A stretch of 46,734 bases of DNA from Deltaproteobacteria bacterium. GTDB taxonomy: Bacteria; Myxococcota_A; Polyangia; Haliangiales; Haliangiaceae. This document shows, piece after piece, positions 33,500-42,844 of this stretch (position 1 is the stretch's first letter; each line of letters opens with the position of its first letter). The stretch lies in assembly GCA_013813765.1 (NCBI GenBank), contig JACCRC010000393.1, positions 1 through 46,734 on the forward strand. The letters run 5' to 3'. The translations under genes were made by a program, and so were the position numbers. The notes beneath the pieces are model-generated. The model saw only the letters and a program-made list of their open reading frames with translations. It did no database searches and was not told the origin of the DNA.

Positions 33500-35215
33500 A
33501 TGGCGATCGATGTCTCCGTGGTGCGCGACCTGACCGCGCTCCGAGCGATCGACGCCGAATGGCGCGCGCTCGCCGGGTCCGGCGCGGGCGCCCTGTTTCG
33601 CGGACCCGACTGGCTCCTGCCGTGGTGGCACGCCTATCACAACACGCTCGCCGCGGAGCTCCACGTGCTGGTCGGCAGGATCTCCCAGGGAGAGCCCGAC
33701 GCCGGCAAGATCGTGTGCATCGCACCTCTGTACCGGCGCACCGTGAAGGTCGCGGTGCTCGACACCCGGGAGCTGCGCATGCTCGGCGATGCCGGGCCGC
33801 GGCCGCCGTCGCTCGATCTGCTCGCGGCACCCGGCTGGGAAGACCGCGCAGGCGCCGCGTTCGCGCGCACGCTGATCGAGGAAGCGGCGACGTGGGACCT
33901 GCTCGACCTCGAGCCGCTCGCGGATCCGTCGCGCGTTCGCGCGAACCTCGTGCAGCGTCTCGCGCCGGCGGGCTTTACCGTCGAGAGCTCGCCGTCGGCC
34001 GGCGGTGCGAGCCGGATCGCGCTCGGTCTCGCGCCCGCGGATGCCACCGATTCGACGGGCGTCGTCACGACGTTCGGTGACGATCTACCCGCGCTTCGCA
34101 AGGGACTGTCGTCGCTGCGCCGACTGTCTCGGCTCGAGTGGGGCGAGCGCGACGAGCCCTCGCCGCTCGCGGATCCCGAGGCGAGTGCCCTGCTCGAGGA
34201 GGTCGCGCTCGATCTCGGCAAGCGCGGTCTCGTGCGGCTCGCACGCCTCGACGACGCGCAGGGCGAGGTCTGCGCGGCCGCACTCGTCGTCGACGACGGA
34301 GATCGCGCGGTGGTGCTCGCGATGGCGGTCGATCCGCAGGTCGGTGCGCGCGCATCGGCGCGCCTGCTCCACGCGGAGGCGCTCGCCGCCCGCGCGCGTG
34401 GATGCACCGCGCTCGACGTGACCACCGGCGCCGGCGAGTACACGCTTCCCTCGCTGCCGACCTCGAAGCAGCCCGCACTCGCGGTGCGCGTGTGGAGCCA
34501 GACCACCACCGCCTCCGTCGGACGCACGATGTCGAATGTCGCGCGGCGCGCGCGCAAGGCGCGGGAGACGCCGTCGGTCGCAGCGGCGCAGGCGCGCGCG
34601 GCGTGGACGAAGATCCGCAGCGCAGCGGCGAGCGTCGCGCACTACGATCGCTACTGCCTCTATCGCGGGCAGCTGTGGACGCGCGGCATCGAGGCCCCGC
34701 CAGGCCTCGAGCTCCGCGTGTTCAACGAGGCTGATTACGACAAGCTAGATGAGGGACGCCGCGCCGATCTGCTCGAGCAGCTCGCGCTCGACGAGGTCAA
34801 CGCCCGCAAGCAATGGCGCCGTGGCGACCAGACCGTGCTCGCGACGCTCGGCATTCGCCCCGCCGGCATCGCGTGGGCCGCGCGCGGACCGATCGAGGCG
34901 CCGGAGCTGGGCCGCACGCTGCGGATGTCGAAGTACGACGCGTACATTCACTCGGTCTACGTGGCCCCTGCCGCGCGCGGCCGTGCCGTCGGCCCGGTGA
35001 TGCTCGAGCACATGACCAAGGAGCTGCGCGCGACCGATGCGTATCGCTCGTGGGCGCTGATCGCCGCCGACAACCAGGCCTCGCTGCGCGCCTTCCAGAA
35101 GGCCTCGTTCACGCCGGTGTGTGACGTGATCCACGCCAAGATGGCGACGGTGGACCGCGTGGTCTGCCGCCCCCCGGATCCTGAAGCCCAGGAATTACTC
35201 GGCCTCGACCGCTGA
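33500..35215 (+). CDS. Double-domain GNAT acyltransferase (CelD/BcsL-like plus GNAT)
   Basis: About 571 residues from the ATG at 33500; another ATG at 33398 would add 34 residues encoded by the palindrome-bearing gap. The N-terminal half has the features of CelD/BcsL-like acyltransferases: LRAIDAEWRALA, LFRGPDWLLPWWHAY and IAPLYRR at the beginning, then ARLDDAQGEVCAAALVVDDGDRAVVLA and the ARASARLLHAEALAARARGC helix. The C-terminal ~140 residues are a second GNAT fold: YIHSVYVAPAARGRAVGPVMLEHMTK is motif A (R-G-R-A-V-G) and ALIAADNQASLRAFQKASFTPV is the classical N--A---Y-K-GF element. Proteins of this type transfer acyl or aminoacyl groups to polysaccharide, peptidoglycan or lipids; the substrate here is unknown. 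Confidence 0.82.
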   Translation: MAIDVSVVRDLTALRAIDAEWRALAGSGAGALFRGPDWLLPWWHAYHNTLAAELHVLVGRISQGEPDAGKIVCIAPLYRRTVKVAVLDTRELRMLGDAGPRPPSLDLLAAPGWEDRAGAAFARTLIEEAATWDLLDLEPLADPSRVRANLVQRLAPAGFTVESSPSAGGASRIALGLAPADATDSTGVVTTFGDDLPALRKGLSSLRRLSRLEWGERDEPSPLADPEASALLEEVALDLGKRGLVRLARLDDAQGEVCAAALVVDDGDRAVVLAMAVDPQVGARASARLLHAEALAARARGCTALDVTTGAGEYTLPSLPTSKQPALAVRVWSQTTTASVGRTMSNVARRARKARETPSVAAAQARAAWTKIRSAAASVAHYDRYCLYRGQLWTRGIEAPPGLELRVFNEADYDKLDEGRRADLLEQLALDEVNARKQWRRGDQTVLATLGIRPAGIAWAARGPIEAPELGRTLRMSKYDAYIHSVYVAPAARGRAVGPVMLEHMTKELRATDAYRSWALIAADNQASLRAFQKASFTPVCDVIHAKMATVDRVVCRPPDPEAQELLGLDR

Positions 35216-35222
35216 TCGGCGA

Positions 35223-35228
35223 TATCCT
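35223..35228 (+). promoter_or_regulatory. -10 element of the repeat lipoprotein, leaderless type
   Basis: TATCCT followed by exactly six bases and the GTG at 35235. No convincing -35. Supports a GTG start. Confidence 0.4.
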
Positions 35229-35234
35229 CCGGCC

Positions 35235-36677
35235 GTGTCGTTCCGTGGACTCGCGGGCTTCGTGCTCTATCTCGCTGCGTGCGGCGAGGTCACGGGCGCA
35301 AAGCTCGATGCGTCCACGCCCGATGGCGCGCCGGATCTGAACGACGGCGCGAAGAGCGGCGCGAGGCTGAAGCTGCGCTATGTCGACTACGGCAATCTGC
35401 GCGACGTGCAGGGCGTGCGCGACACGCAGCGCAACGAGGATTGTCGGCCGCAAGAGTGGTCCGGCGGCAAGGCGTACTGCGTGCCGGATGCCGGCGGCAT
35501 CGTGTACGCGAACGCGGCCTGCACGCAGCGTCTGGGTCAGGTCTATCGCGACTCCGCATGCACCACGCAGAGCCCGCCGCCGGGGTACTTCGTCGACTAC
35601 ACGTTCACGAACGCGTGCACGACCGAGCGGGCACACCTCTTCCCCCGCGCGACGAAGGTCGCGGCGACGCAGTACTACTTCAAGAACTCCGACGGCAGCT
35701 GCGGCGGTCCCATCAGCTCGACCACGAGTGACTTCTACGCGCTCGGCGCCGAGATCTCGATGACGGACCTCGTGGAGACTCCGATCAGCGCGCCCGCCAC
35801 GACCGGCCGCCTCGGCCAGCGGTTCTACGAGAGCGCGGATGGCCTGCGCTATCCGCTGTCGTATCGCGTGCACGATGCGCTGCTCGGCGTGGATTGCTTC
35901 CCCGGGTATCGGTCGGCGGGCGCGACCACGGGGCGCTGCATTCCCGAGGACGCCGCGTACGCCGGCGACTTCCGCGATGCCGCGTGCACGCAGCCGGCGG
36001 TGTCGGTCCAGTCGACCTGCACGAAGTCGAAGTTCGCGGTGCACTACGGCGACTGCCCGTACGACGAGGAGACCTACTACCCGCTCGGCACGCAGTTCAC
36101 GCCGGCGAACCTCTACTCCGACGACGGATCGAGCTGCGCGCCCTACCAGCCGTCCCCGTCGGACACGCACTACACCGTCGGTAGCCCGGTCACGCTCGCG
36201 ACGCTCATGCGGATCAAGGGCAACGGCGATCGCCTGAAGCCGATCTACTTCCAGACCGCCGAGGGCCTGAAGGTGCGCGACAGCATGTTTTACGACGACG
36301 AGCTGCAGGCGGAGTGCTCCAGCCGCACGCAGCCCGACGGCAGCACCCTCTGCCTGCCGCGCTCGTACGCGATCACGACGTTCTACACGGACTCGGGGTG
36401 CACCTCGGCGCTCGACCTGATGAGCGTCTATCGCGGCGCCGCCACGTGCTCGCCGCCGCCGCTGCCGTCGTACGCGTATCGCTCGACGAAGGACGCGGGG
36501 ACGTGCAGAACGAGCTATGCACTGCACAACGTCGGCGCGTCGTACACGGGGCCGCGGTTTCGCAAGACCAGCACGGCGTGTATTCCGGATCCGATCACGA
36601 CGTCGCTCCACTACCGCATCTCGACCGCGATCCCGAACAGCCAGCTGGTGTCGGGCGCGATGGCCGTCGAGCCGTAG
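35235..36677 (+). CDS. Lipoprotein with three cysteine-containing repeats
   Basis: A 480-residue predicted lipoprotein (GTG start, lipobox LAAC). The mature part holds three diverged repeats of about 150 residues, each with a 'DC/EC ... G---C-P' hairpin: NEDCRPQEWSGGKAYCVPDA, VDCFPGYRSAGATTGRCIPED and AECSSRTQPDGSTLCLPRS, followed in each case by a 'Y---D--C' turn (YANAACT, FRDAACT, YTDSGCT). This spacing suggests disulfide-stapled beta domains on the outer surface, perhaps adhesive. The family is one often seen in Myxococcota; no name or function is assigned. It ends one base before the convergent acylphosphatase gene. Confidence 0.76.
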   Translation: MSFRGLAGFVLYLAACGEVTGAKLDASTPDGAPDLNDGAKSGARLKLRYVDYGNLRDVQGVRDTQRNEDCRPQEWSGGKAYCVPDAGGIVYANAACTQRLGQVYRDSACTTQSPPPGYFVDYTFTNACTTERAHLFPRATKVAATQYYFKNSDGSCGGPISSTTSDFYALGAEISMTDLVETPISAPATTGRLGQRFYESADGLRYPLSYRVHDALLGVDCFPGYRSAGATTGRCIPEDAAYAGDFRDAACTQPAVSVQSTCTKSKFAVHYGDCPYDEETYYPLGTQFTPANLYSDDGSSCAPYQPSPSDTHYTVGSPVTLATLMRIKGNGDRLKPIYFQTAEGLKVRDSMFYDDELQAECSSRTQPDGSTLCLPRSYAITTFYTDSGCTSALDLMSVYRGAATCSPPPLPSYAYRSTKDAGTCRTSYALHNVGASYTGPRFRKTSTACIPDPITTSLHYRISTAIPNSQLVSGAMAVEP

Positions 36678-36956
36678 TTACCGTCGAATTCCGAACGTCG
36701 CCTCGCCCCCACCGGGCGAGAGCTCCTCCGTCTCGACGTTCGTCACGCGTGCCGCCGGTGGGCCCTTCGCGCACCACGCGAGCAGCGCGGTGATCGCCTC
36801 GGCCGGACCTTCGGCCTCGAGCTCGACCGATCCATCGGGAAGATTTCTCACCCAGCCGACGAGGCCGAGGCCCTGCGCTTCGTCGGCGGTGGAAGCGCGA
36901 TAAGACACGCCTTGCACGCGGCCCGAGACGATCGCGTGCACGCGTCGCTGCGCCAT
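36678..36956 (-). CDS. acyP: Acylphosphatase
   Basis: A 92-residue enzyme that hydrolyses the carboxyl-phosphate bond of acylphosphates. The family signatures are complete: GRVQGVSYR (phosphate loop with the catalytic Arg; GF is replaced by SY, a common variant) and GWVRNLPDGSVE (catalytic Asn). Length is normal. The ATG at 36956 is chosen over the longer frame, whose 23 extra residues lack homology-like features. Diverges from the phosphoesterase gene at 37055 over about 98 bases. Confidence 0.95.
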   Translation of the reverse strand: MAQRRVHAIVSGRVQGVSYRASTADEAQGLGLVGWVRNLPDGSVELEAEGPAEAITALLAWCAKGPPAARVTNVETEELSPGGGEATFGIRR

Positions 36957-37040
36957 CAGTGCGAGTGTCCCACACAGTTGGGCTGGAGGTGGCGCTCGAT
37001 TGTGGGACCGGGCACCTATCGCCACCGTCGAGGTTCTTGA

Positions 37041-37046
37041 TAACTT
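37041..37046 (+). promoter_or_regulatory. -10 element of the metallophosphoesterase gene
   Basis: TAACTT in the locally A+T-rich TTGATAACTTTCTC, eight bases before the ATG at 37055; near-leaderless. -35 not evident. Confidence 0.4.
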
Positions 37047-37054
37047 TCTCGTAG

Positions 37055-37933
37055 ATGGCCCGCGTGCTGCGACTACCCGACCGCGGTCGGCTCCTGGTCT
37101 GCACGGACCTCCAGGGGTGCATGCGCGACTTTCAGCGCATGGTCGAGATCTTCGAAGAAGCGCTGCTCACGTATCAGGGCGACGCACATCTACTGTTCAC
37201 GGGCGACCTGATCCACGGGCCTCACATCGATCCGGAGGACTGGCCCGACTTTCTCGGCGAGTACTACCGCGATGCATCGGGCGAGGTGATGATCGCGTAC
37301 GCTGGTCTCGCCGCGCAGTACCCGGGCCGCGTGCACGCGCTGCTCGGCAACCACGAGCATGGCCACATCGGCGGCCCGCACACCGCGAAGTTCGCGGCAG
37401 ACGAGGTCGCGCTGCTCGAGCAGATCCTCGGGCCAGCCGGCACCGCGCGCATGCGCGGCATCATCCACACGTTCGCGCTCGCCGCGGTCAGCAGGTGCGG
37501 CGCGGTGTTCACGCACGGTGCGCCCGCCGCACAGATCGATTCGGTCTCCGACCTCGAGGCCGCGGACCTGTCGGGCGCGCACTACGCGAGCCCGCTCGAC
37601 GTGCTGGACACGCCGATCGTCGGCAAGGTGCTCTGGGCTCGGAGCGCGACCGAGGCCGAGGCCCGCCGGTTCCTGCGCGCGACGAACGGTACGATGTGCA
37701 TCTACGGCCACGACGTCATTCCCGAGGGCTTCGAGATGGTCGGCGACGAGCAGATCGTGGTCTCGACCAGCTTTGGCGTGTTCGACACGAACAAGGTCTA
37801 CGTCTCGCTCGACCTCGCCTCGAAGTACCGCGGAGTCGGTGATCTCCGGATCGGCCACGAGATCCTGCCGCTGTATCCGGACAAGGCGCCTCCGCGCCTC
37901 GGCGGAAAGGCTGTCAGCAGCCGCCGGAAGTAA
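37055..37933 (+). CDS. Metallophosphoesterase with DxQ metal motif
   Basis: A 292-residue calcineurin-like phosphoesterase. Seen: [14 protein letters not shown] (first motif), [10 protein letters not shown] (GD motif), [11 protein letters not shown] (GNHE), VFTHGAP and YGHDVIPEG (the two later metal histidines). The first motif, normally D-x-H-G, is D-L-Q-G: the His metal ligand is Gln. The order and the 'GC..D' following motif recall the PPP/ApaH group (GDIHGC), so the substrate may be a phosphoprotein or a dinucleotide. The His-to-Gln change is compatible with metal binding by Gln, but may weaken one site. Cytoplasmic, no signal. Upstream of rpmE but with the rpmE promoter between, so not an operon. 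Confidence 0.85.
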   Translation: MARVLRLPDRGRLLVCTDLQGCMRDFQRMVEIFEEALLTYQGDAHLLFTGDLIHGPHIDPEDWPDFLGEYYRDASGEVMIAYAGLAAQYPGRVHALLGNHEHGHIGGPHTAKFAADEVALLEQILGPAGTARMRGIIHTFALAAVSRCGAVFTHGAPAAQIDSVSDLEAADLSGAHYASPLDVLDTPIVGKVLWARSATEAEARRFLRATNGTMCIYGHDVIPEGFEMVGDEQIVVSTSFGVFDTNKVYVSLDLASKYRGVGDLRIGHEILPLYPDKAPPRLGGKAVSSRRK

Positions 37934-37972
37934 TTCCGGGGGGATAGCTCGGTACTCGCCCGTCGGGCAGGC

Positions 37973-38001
37973 TTGCGTTTCGGGCCCTCGATCCCTATAA
38001 A
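37973..38001 (+). promoter_or_regulatory. rpmE promoter, sigma70 type
   Basis: TTGCGT (37973-37978), 17 bases, TATAAA (37996-38001): the most canonical promoter in the window. The predicted start near 38008 leaves a leader of about 57 bases. Confidence 0.75.
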
Positions 38002-38034
38002 TGCCCGCCTGCGCCACGCGCACCACCCCGAGCC

Positions 38035-38050
38035 CCCTGCCTCGGCAGGG
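38035..38050 (+). promoter_or_regulatory. Stem-loop in the rpmE leader
   Basis: CCCTGC-CTCG-GCAGGG can form a 6-base stem with a 4-base loop; it ends five bases before the GGAGAAGG ribosome-binding site at 38055. A ribosomal-protein autoregulatory leader is possible by analogy with L31 leaders in other phyla; not proven. Confidence 0.4.
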
Positions 38051-38064
38051 AAACGGAGAAGGTC

Positions 38065-38307
38065 ATGAAGGACTCTGCTAACCACCCGCACTACAAGCCC
38101 GCGAAGATCAACTGCGCCTGCGGCACGATCCACAACACGTTCTCGACGCGTGGTGACCACGGTGTCGATATCTGCTCGAACTGCCACCCGTTCTTCACGG
38201 GCAAGCAGAAGCTGATGGACACGGCGGGTCGCATCGACCGCTTCAACAAGAAGTACGCGGCAGCCACCGCGAACGCAGCAGCGGCGGCGGCGGCGAAGAA
38301 GTCCTGA
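38065..38307 (+). CDS. rpmE: 50S ribosomal protein L31, zinc-binding form
   Basis: An 80-residue large-subunit protein of the C+ (zinc) type: C17 and C19 (CAC), C37 and C40 (CSNC), followed by the signature HPFFTGKQK and [10 protein letters not shown]. The spacing matches E. coli L31 (C16, C18, C37, C40). A strong GGAGAAGG lies just before the ATG. The C-terminus is unusual, an alanine-rich tail ([16 protein letters not shown]) about ten residues beyond typical L31. prfA starts 21 bases downstream, the same order as in many bacteria. Confidence 0.96.
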   Translation: MKDSANHPHYKPAKINCACGTIHNTFSTRGDHGVDICSNCHPFFTGKQKLMDTAGRIDRFNKKYAAATANAAAAAAAKKS

Positions 38308-38328
38308 TCAGGACCTCGCAGGTCGGCC

Positions 38329-39416
<1,088 letters not shown>

Positions 39417-39420
<4 letters not shown>

Positions 39421-39857
39421 CCCCGGCCGCGCGCGCGGCCCTGCTCGTTGCGCTGCTCGGCGCGTGCTCTCGCCGCGCTCCGGTCACGTCGTGCTCCGAC
39501 AACCTCGCCGGCGCGTGGATCACCGACCGCGGCGAGCGCTGGGCGATCCTCGACCACCGCCACGTGCTCGAGAGCTACCCGATGTTCGATGACACGCGCC
39601 CGCCGAACGCACCCGCCGGCCTCGAGATCGGGCCCCGCGTGATCGATCTCGAGCGCGGCGCCCGGCGCGGCGAGGTCAAGCGCCGCTACGGCCAGGCCGG
39701 CATCGTCTGCGTCGCCAAGACCCCCCTCCGCGTGACGTCGTGCGCCGACGACACGCTCGAGCTGGTCCTCGCGGATCCGACCCCGCCGATCAGCTTCACG
39801 CCGTGCGCGTGGGGGCGTCCAGAGCCCTCGCGACGCGAGCGCTGGCGCCGCGAGTGA
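39417..39857 (+). CDS. Small lipoprotein coupled to prfA
   Basis: A 146-residue predicted lipoprotein (GTG start overlapping the prfA stop as GTGA; lipobox LLGAC). It has cysteines in the mature part (TSCSDN, GIVCVA, TSCADD, TPCAWG) and a Trp-rich early section ([18 protein letters not shown]) that recalls lipocalin-like 'GTW' starts. The end is basic ([13 protein letters not shown] type). No function recognised; the coupling with prfA is positional only. Confidence 0.7.
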
Positions 39858-39859
39858 GG

Positions 39860-39865
39860 TAGCGT
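39860..39865 (+). promoter_or_regulatory. -10 element of the 987-residue repeat protein, leaderless type
   Basis: TAGCGT, then exactly six bases, then the ATG at 39872. It lies immediately after the stop of the preceding gene. Confidence 0.4.
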
Positions 39866-39871
39866 CCGCGT

Positions 39872-42835
39872 ATGCGCCGCAACCAGCTGGTAGGCGTCGT
39901 CATCCTGGCGGTGTTGCTCGTGATCGGCGTCGTCTGGCGGCTGACTCGAACCGACGAGCCCGAGCCCGAGCTGCTTCCCGAGACAGGCAGCGCGCAGCAC
40001 GGCATCGCGACGAGCGGACCTGCAACGAAGCGCGCGAGCGGACCGCGCGCTCCGGCGGTGCCCGCGTCGATCGCAGGGCGGGTGACACGCAAGAGCGACG
40101 GAGCCGGCGTCGAGGGCGCGATCGTCGCGCTCGGCCGCGCCGAGTTCGACACGATGTTCGGCGAGAAGGACAGCGACGCGTTGACCACGACGACCGACGC
40201 GCAGGGCGCATGGAAGATCGAGAAGGTCCCGCCCGCGCGCTATTCGGTCGCCGCGACCGCGAAGGCCCTCGTCCCCGCGAGCGTCGAGAAGCTCGTGCTG
40301 GCGGAAGGCGAGCACCGCACGGGGGTGGATCTCGTGCTCGAGAGCGGTGGCTCGCGCGTCAGCGGCACGGTCAGCGATGTCGGAGGCGGACCGGTCCCGG
40401 GCGCGCGCATCACGATCGAGAAGGACACCGACTCGCCCTTCGGCACGGCGCAGCTGATGACGCTCGCCGGGCCCGACGGAACGTACGAGATGACGCTCGC
40501 CGACGGCGAGTACCAGGCAGAGGCCACGCACGAGGACTACACGCGCGCGCGCCGCGGCTTCGAGATCACGGGCTCGCCGATCACGATCGACTTCACGCTC
40601 GCACCGGGCGGAACGATCCGCGGCGTGGTCGTCACGCGCGAAGGCAAGCCACTTGCCGGCGCGATGGTGCTCGCGAGCGGCGGGCGCGGACGAGGAGGCG
40701 GCGGCGGGACCACGCAATCCGACGACAAGGGCGAGTTCGTGCTGCGTAGCCTCGGGTCCGGCGCGATCTCGCTGACCGCGGCGGGGCGCGGCTTCGCATC
40801 GGAAGCCCCGACGATCGTCGAGCTCGGCATCGGCGAGCAGATCGACGGCGTGCGCGTGATCGTCGACCCCGCGTTCACGATCTCCGGCAACGTCTACGAG
40901 ACGGGCACGAAGAAAGGCATCCCGGGCGTGCGCCTCGGTGTGTTCTCGATCGCCAACGCATCGTTCGCGATCGCGCCGGATCCGACCGACGTCGACGGCG
41001 CGTTCGAGATCGTCGGCGTGAAGCCTGCGAGCTACATGATGTTCGCGCTCGGCGAGACGACGATGCCGGAGATCGGAAAGCCGGTGGAGGTCGTCGACAA
41101 GGACGTGACCGGTGTGGTGCTCGAGATGGGCGTCGGCGTGACCGTGAGCGGGCGCGTCGAGCCGGGTGCGGTCGCGACGATCACGATCGAGCCGACGCAG
41201 ATGGGCATCGGCAACATCTTCGAGGCGATCAAGTCCCTCCTCGTCCGCGCGGAGAGCGATGCGACGGGAGCCTTCACGCTGAAGCACGTGCCGTCGGGCA
41301 CGTTCACGTTGCGAGCGAAGGTCCGCGACGGGCGCGCGGGCTCGGTGCCGCTGATCGTCGAGAAGCAGGACAAGAGCGACGTCGTCGTGAAGCTCGAGCC
41401 GCGCGCGTCGATCGCCGGAAAGGTACTCGACGCGAACGGAGCGCCGGTCCCGTTCGTGCTCGTCGAGGTCAGCGACAAGTCCGAGGAGGGCTCGCAGGGC
41501 AACTTCCGCATGAGCCCGAACGACGACCGCGGTACGCGGACCGCAGCGGATGGAGCGTTCAAGGTCGTCGGGCTCGAGGACGGGGTGATGTCGATCTCCG
41601 TCAGCGACAGCCAGGGTCCGATCCCGTGGGCGAGTGCGGCGAACAAGGACAAGGCGAAGGAGCCGATCGAGATCACGCTCGCGAAGGCCGAGCAGAAGAC
41701 CGGTGTCAGGCTCACCGTCGAGGCACGCGACGGCGTGATCCGCGGCGTGGTGGTAGGCCCTGACAAGAAGCCGGTCGCAGATGCGTGGGTGACCGCGCAC
41801 GTCGAGGCGAGCGTGACGGGGATGGTCGGCTACGAGCTCGGCGACGATATGAGGGGTGAAGGAAAGCCACCGACGCTGACCGGCGCCGACGGTGCCTTCA
41901 CGTTCGAGAAGCTCCGTCACGCGGACTATCGGATCGTGGCCGAGACCGCGAAGGGCACGTCGCGCGGCGAGCTCAAGAACGTGAAGCTCGGCTCGCGAGT
42001 CACGGTGGTGCTCGCATCGCTGGGCACGCTGAGGGGAAAGGTGACACTCGACGGTGCGCCGTCGCCTTCGTTCACGATCTCGTGCAGCGGCCCGGGTAAC
42101 TTCGATATGCCACGCCAGTTCACCTCGAAGGAGGGAACCTACGAGCTCGATCGCATTCCACCGGGAAGTTTGAAGTGCGCCGCGAGCTCGGACGCGGGTC
42201 GAGGCGAGGCGGAGGTCGAGGTGCCCGCGGGACCGGCCACGCTCGATATCAAGCTCTCGCCGTGGGCAACGATCACGGGCACCGTCGTCAGCGTGCTGGA
42301 CGGGAAGCCGATCGAGGGGCTCAAGATCATCGCGAGCGGTGGAGACTTCTCTGGGACCGCACTGACCGACACGCTGACCGGAAAAGGTCCGACGAGCGAC
42401 GTGAACGGACGCTTCACGATCACGAAGGTCGGCGCGGGCAAGGGATCCATCGCCGTGATGCCGAAGGAGGCGGGCTTCGTCGAGCTCGCGCACCGCGAAT
42501 ACGAGGTGACCGCTGGCCAGCGCCTCGACCTCGGCACGATCAAGGTCGTGCCGCCGCGCACCGGCGACGCGGGCACGCTCGGGTTGTCCACGAACCTCGA
42601 GGGCGAGGTGCTGACGATCGCGACCGTGAAGCCCGGTGGACCCGCCGAAGCCGCGGGGGTCCTGGTGGGCGACAAGCTCGCGGCGATCAACGGTGTGCCG
42701 GTCGCCACACTCACGCCGAAGCTCGCACAGACGCTGCTGTCGTCGGGCTCGGTGACGATCGGCCAGCGCTACCAGCTCACGCTCGACCGGGCCGGGACTC
42801 CGGTGGAAGTCGTGCTCGTCGGCGTTCGCTGGTAG
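39872..42835 (+). CDS. Membrane-anchored carboxypeptidase-regulatory repeat protein with PDZ domain
   Basis: A 987-residue extracytoplasmic protein: one N-terminal transmembrane helix (about 6-23), a Pro/Glu linker, then about ten Ig-like carboxypeptidase-regulatory (CarboxypepD_reg) or transthyretin-like beta modules, each starting with a 'I-G-V-----G-P---A-V--------' pattern (e.g. SIAGRVTRKSDGAGVEGAIVAL, GTIRGVVVTREGKPLAGAMV, VIRGVVVGPDKKPVADAWV) and holding a 'T--DG-F----L' segment. The C-terminal ~80 residues form a PDZ domain (VKPGGPAEAAGVLVGDKLAAINGVPV). Such stalk-like proteins are common in Myxococcota and Acidobacteria; a role in holding or sensing envelope polymers is inference. The long open frame on the opposite strand (39686-43318) is a composition artefact. 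Confidence 0.85.
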   Translation: MRRNQLVGVVILAVLLVIGVVWRLTRTDEPEPELLPETGSAQHGIATSGPATKRASGPRAPAVPASIAGRVTRKSDGAGVEGAIVALGRAEFDTMFGEKDSDALTTTTDAQGAWKIEKVPPARYSVAATAKALVPASVEKLVLAEGEHRTGVDLVLESGGSRVSGTVSDVGGGPVPGARITIEKDTDSPFGTAQLMTLAGPDGTYEMTLADGEYQAEATHEDYTRARRGFEITGSPITIDFTLAPGGTIRGVVVTREGKPLAGAMVLASGGRGRGGGGGTTQSDDKGEFVLRSLGSGAISLTAAGRGFASEAPTIVELGIGEQIDGVRVIVDPAFTISGNVYETGTKKGIPGVRLGVFSIANASFAIAPDPTDVDGAFEIVGVKPASYMMFALGETTMPEIGKPVEVVDKDVTGVVLEMGVGVTVSGRVEPGAVATITIEPTQMGIGNIFEAIKSLLVRAESDATGAFTLKHVPSGTFTLRAKVRDGRAGSVPLIVEKQDKSDVVVKLEPRASIAGKVLDANGAPVPFVLVEVSDKSEEGSQGNFRMSPNDDRGTRTAADGAFKVVGLEDGVMSISVSDSQGPIPWASAANKDKAKEPIEITLAKAEQKTGVRLTVEARDGVIRGVVVGPDKKPVADAWVTAHVEASVTGMVGYELGDDMRGEGKPPTLTGADGAFTFEKLRHADYRIVAETAKGTSRGELKNVKLGSRVTVVLASLGTLRGKVTLDGAPSPSFTISCSGPGNFDMPRQFTSKEGTYELDRIPPGSLKCAASSDAGRGEAEVEVPAGPATLDIKLSPWATITGTVVSVLDGKPIEGLKIIASGGDFSGTALTDTLTGKGPTSDVNGRFTITKVGAGKGSIAVMPKEAGFVELAHREYEVTAGQRLDLGTIKVVPPRTGDAGTLGLSTNLEGEVLTIATVKPGGPAEAAGVLVGDKLAAINGVPVATLTPKLAQTLLSSGSVTIGQRYQLTLDRAGTPVEVVLVGVRW

Positions 42836-42838
42836 CAT
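42833..42838 (+). promoter_or_regulatory. -10 element of the beta-propeller lipoprotein, overlapping the previous stop
   Basis: TAGCAT, whose first three bases are the TAG stop of the preceding gene, then exactly six bases, then ATG at 42845. Confidence 0.4.
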
Positions 42839-42844
42839 CCACGA

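Noticed and set aside
38268..38304. GCN-repeat stretch near the end of rpmE
   Set aside because: Codes an alanine-rich tail within the frame; mixed Ala codons, not a simple DNA repeat.
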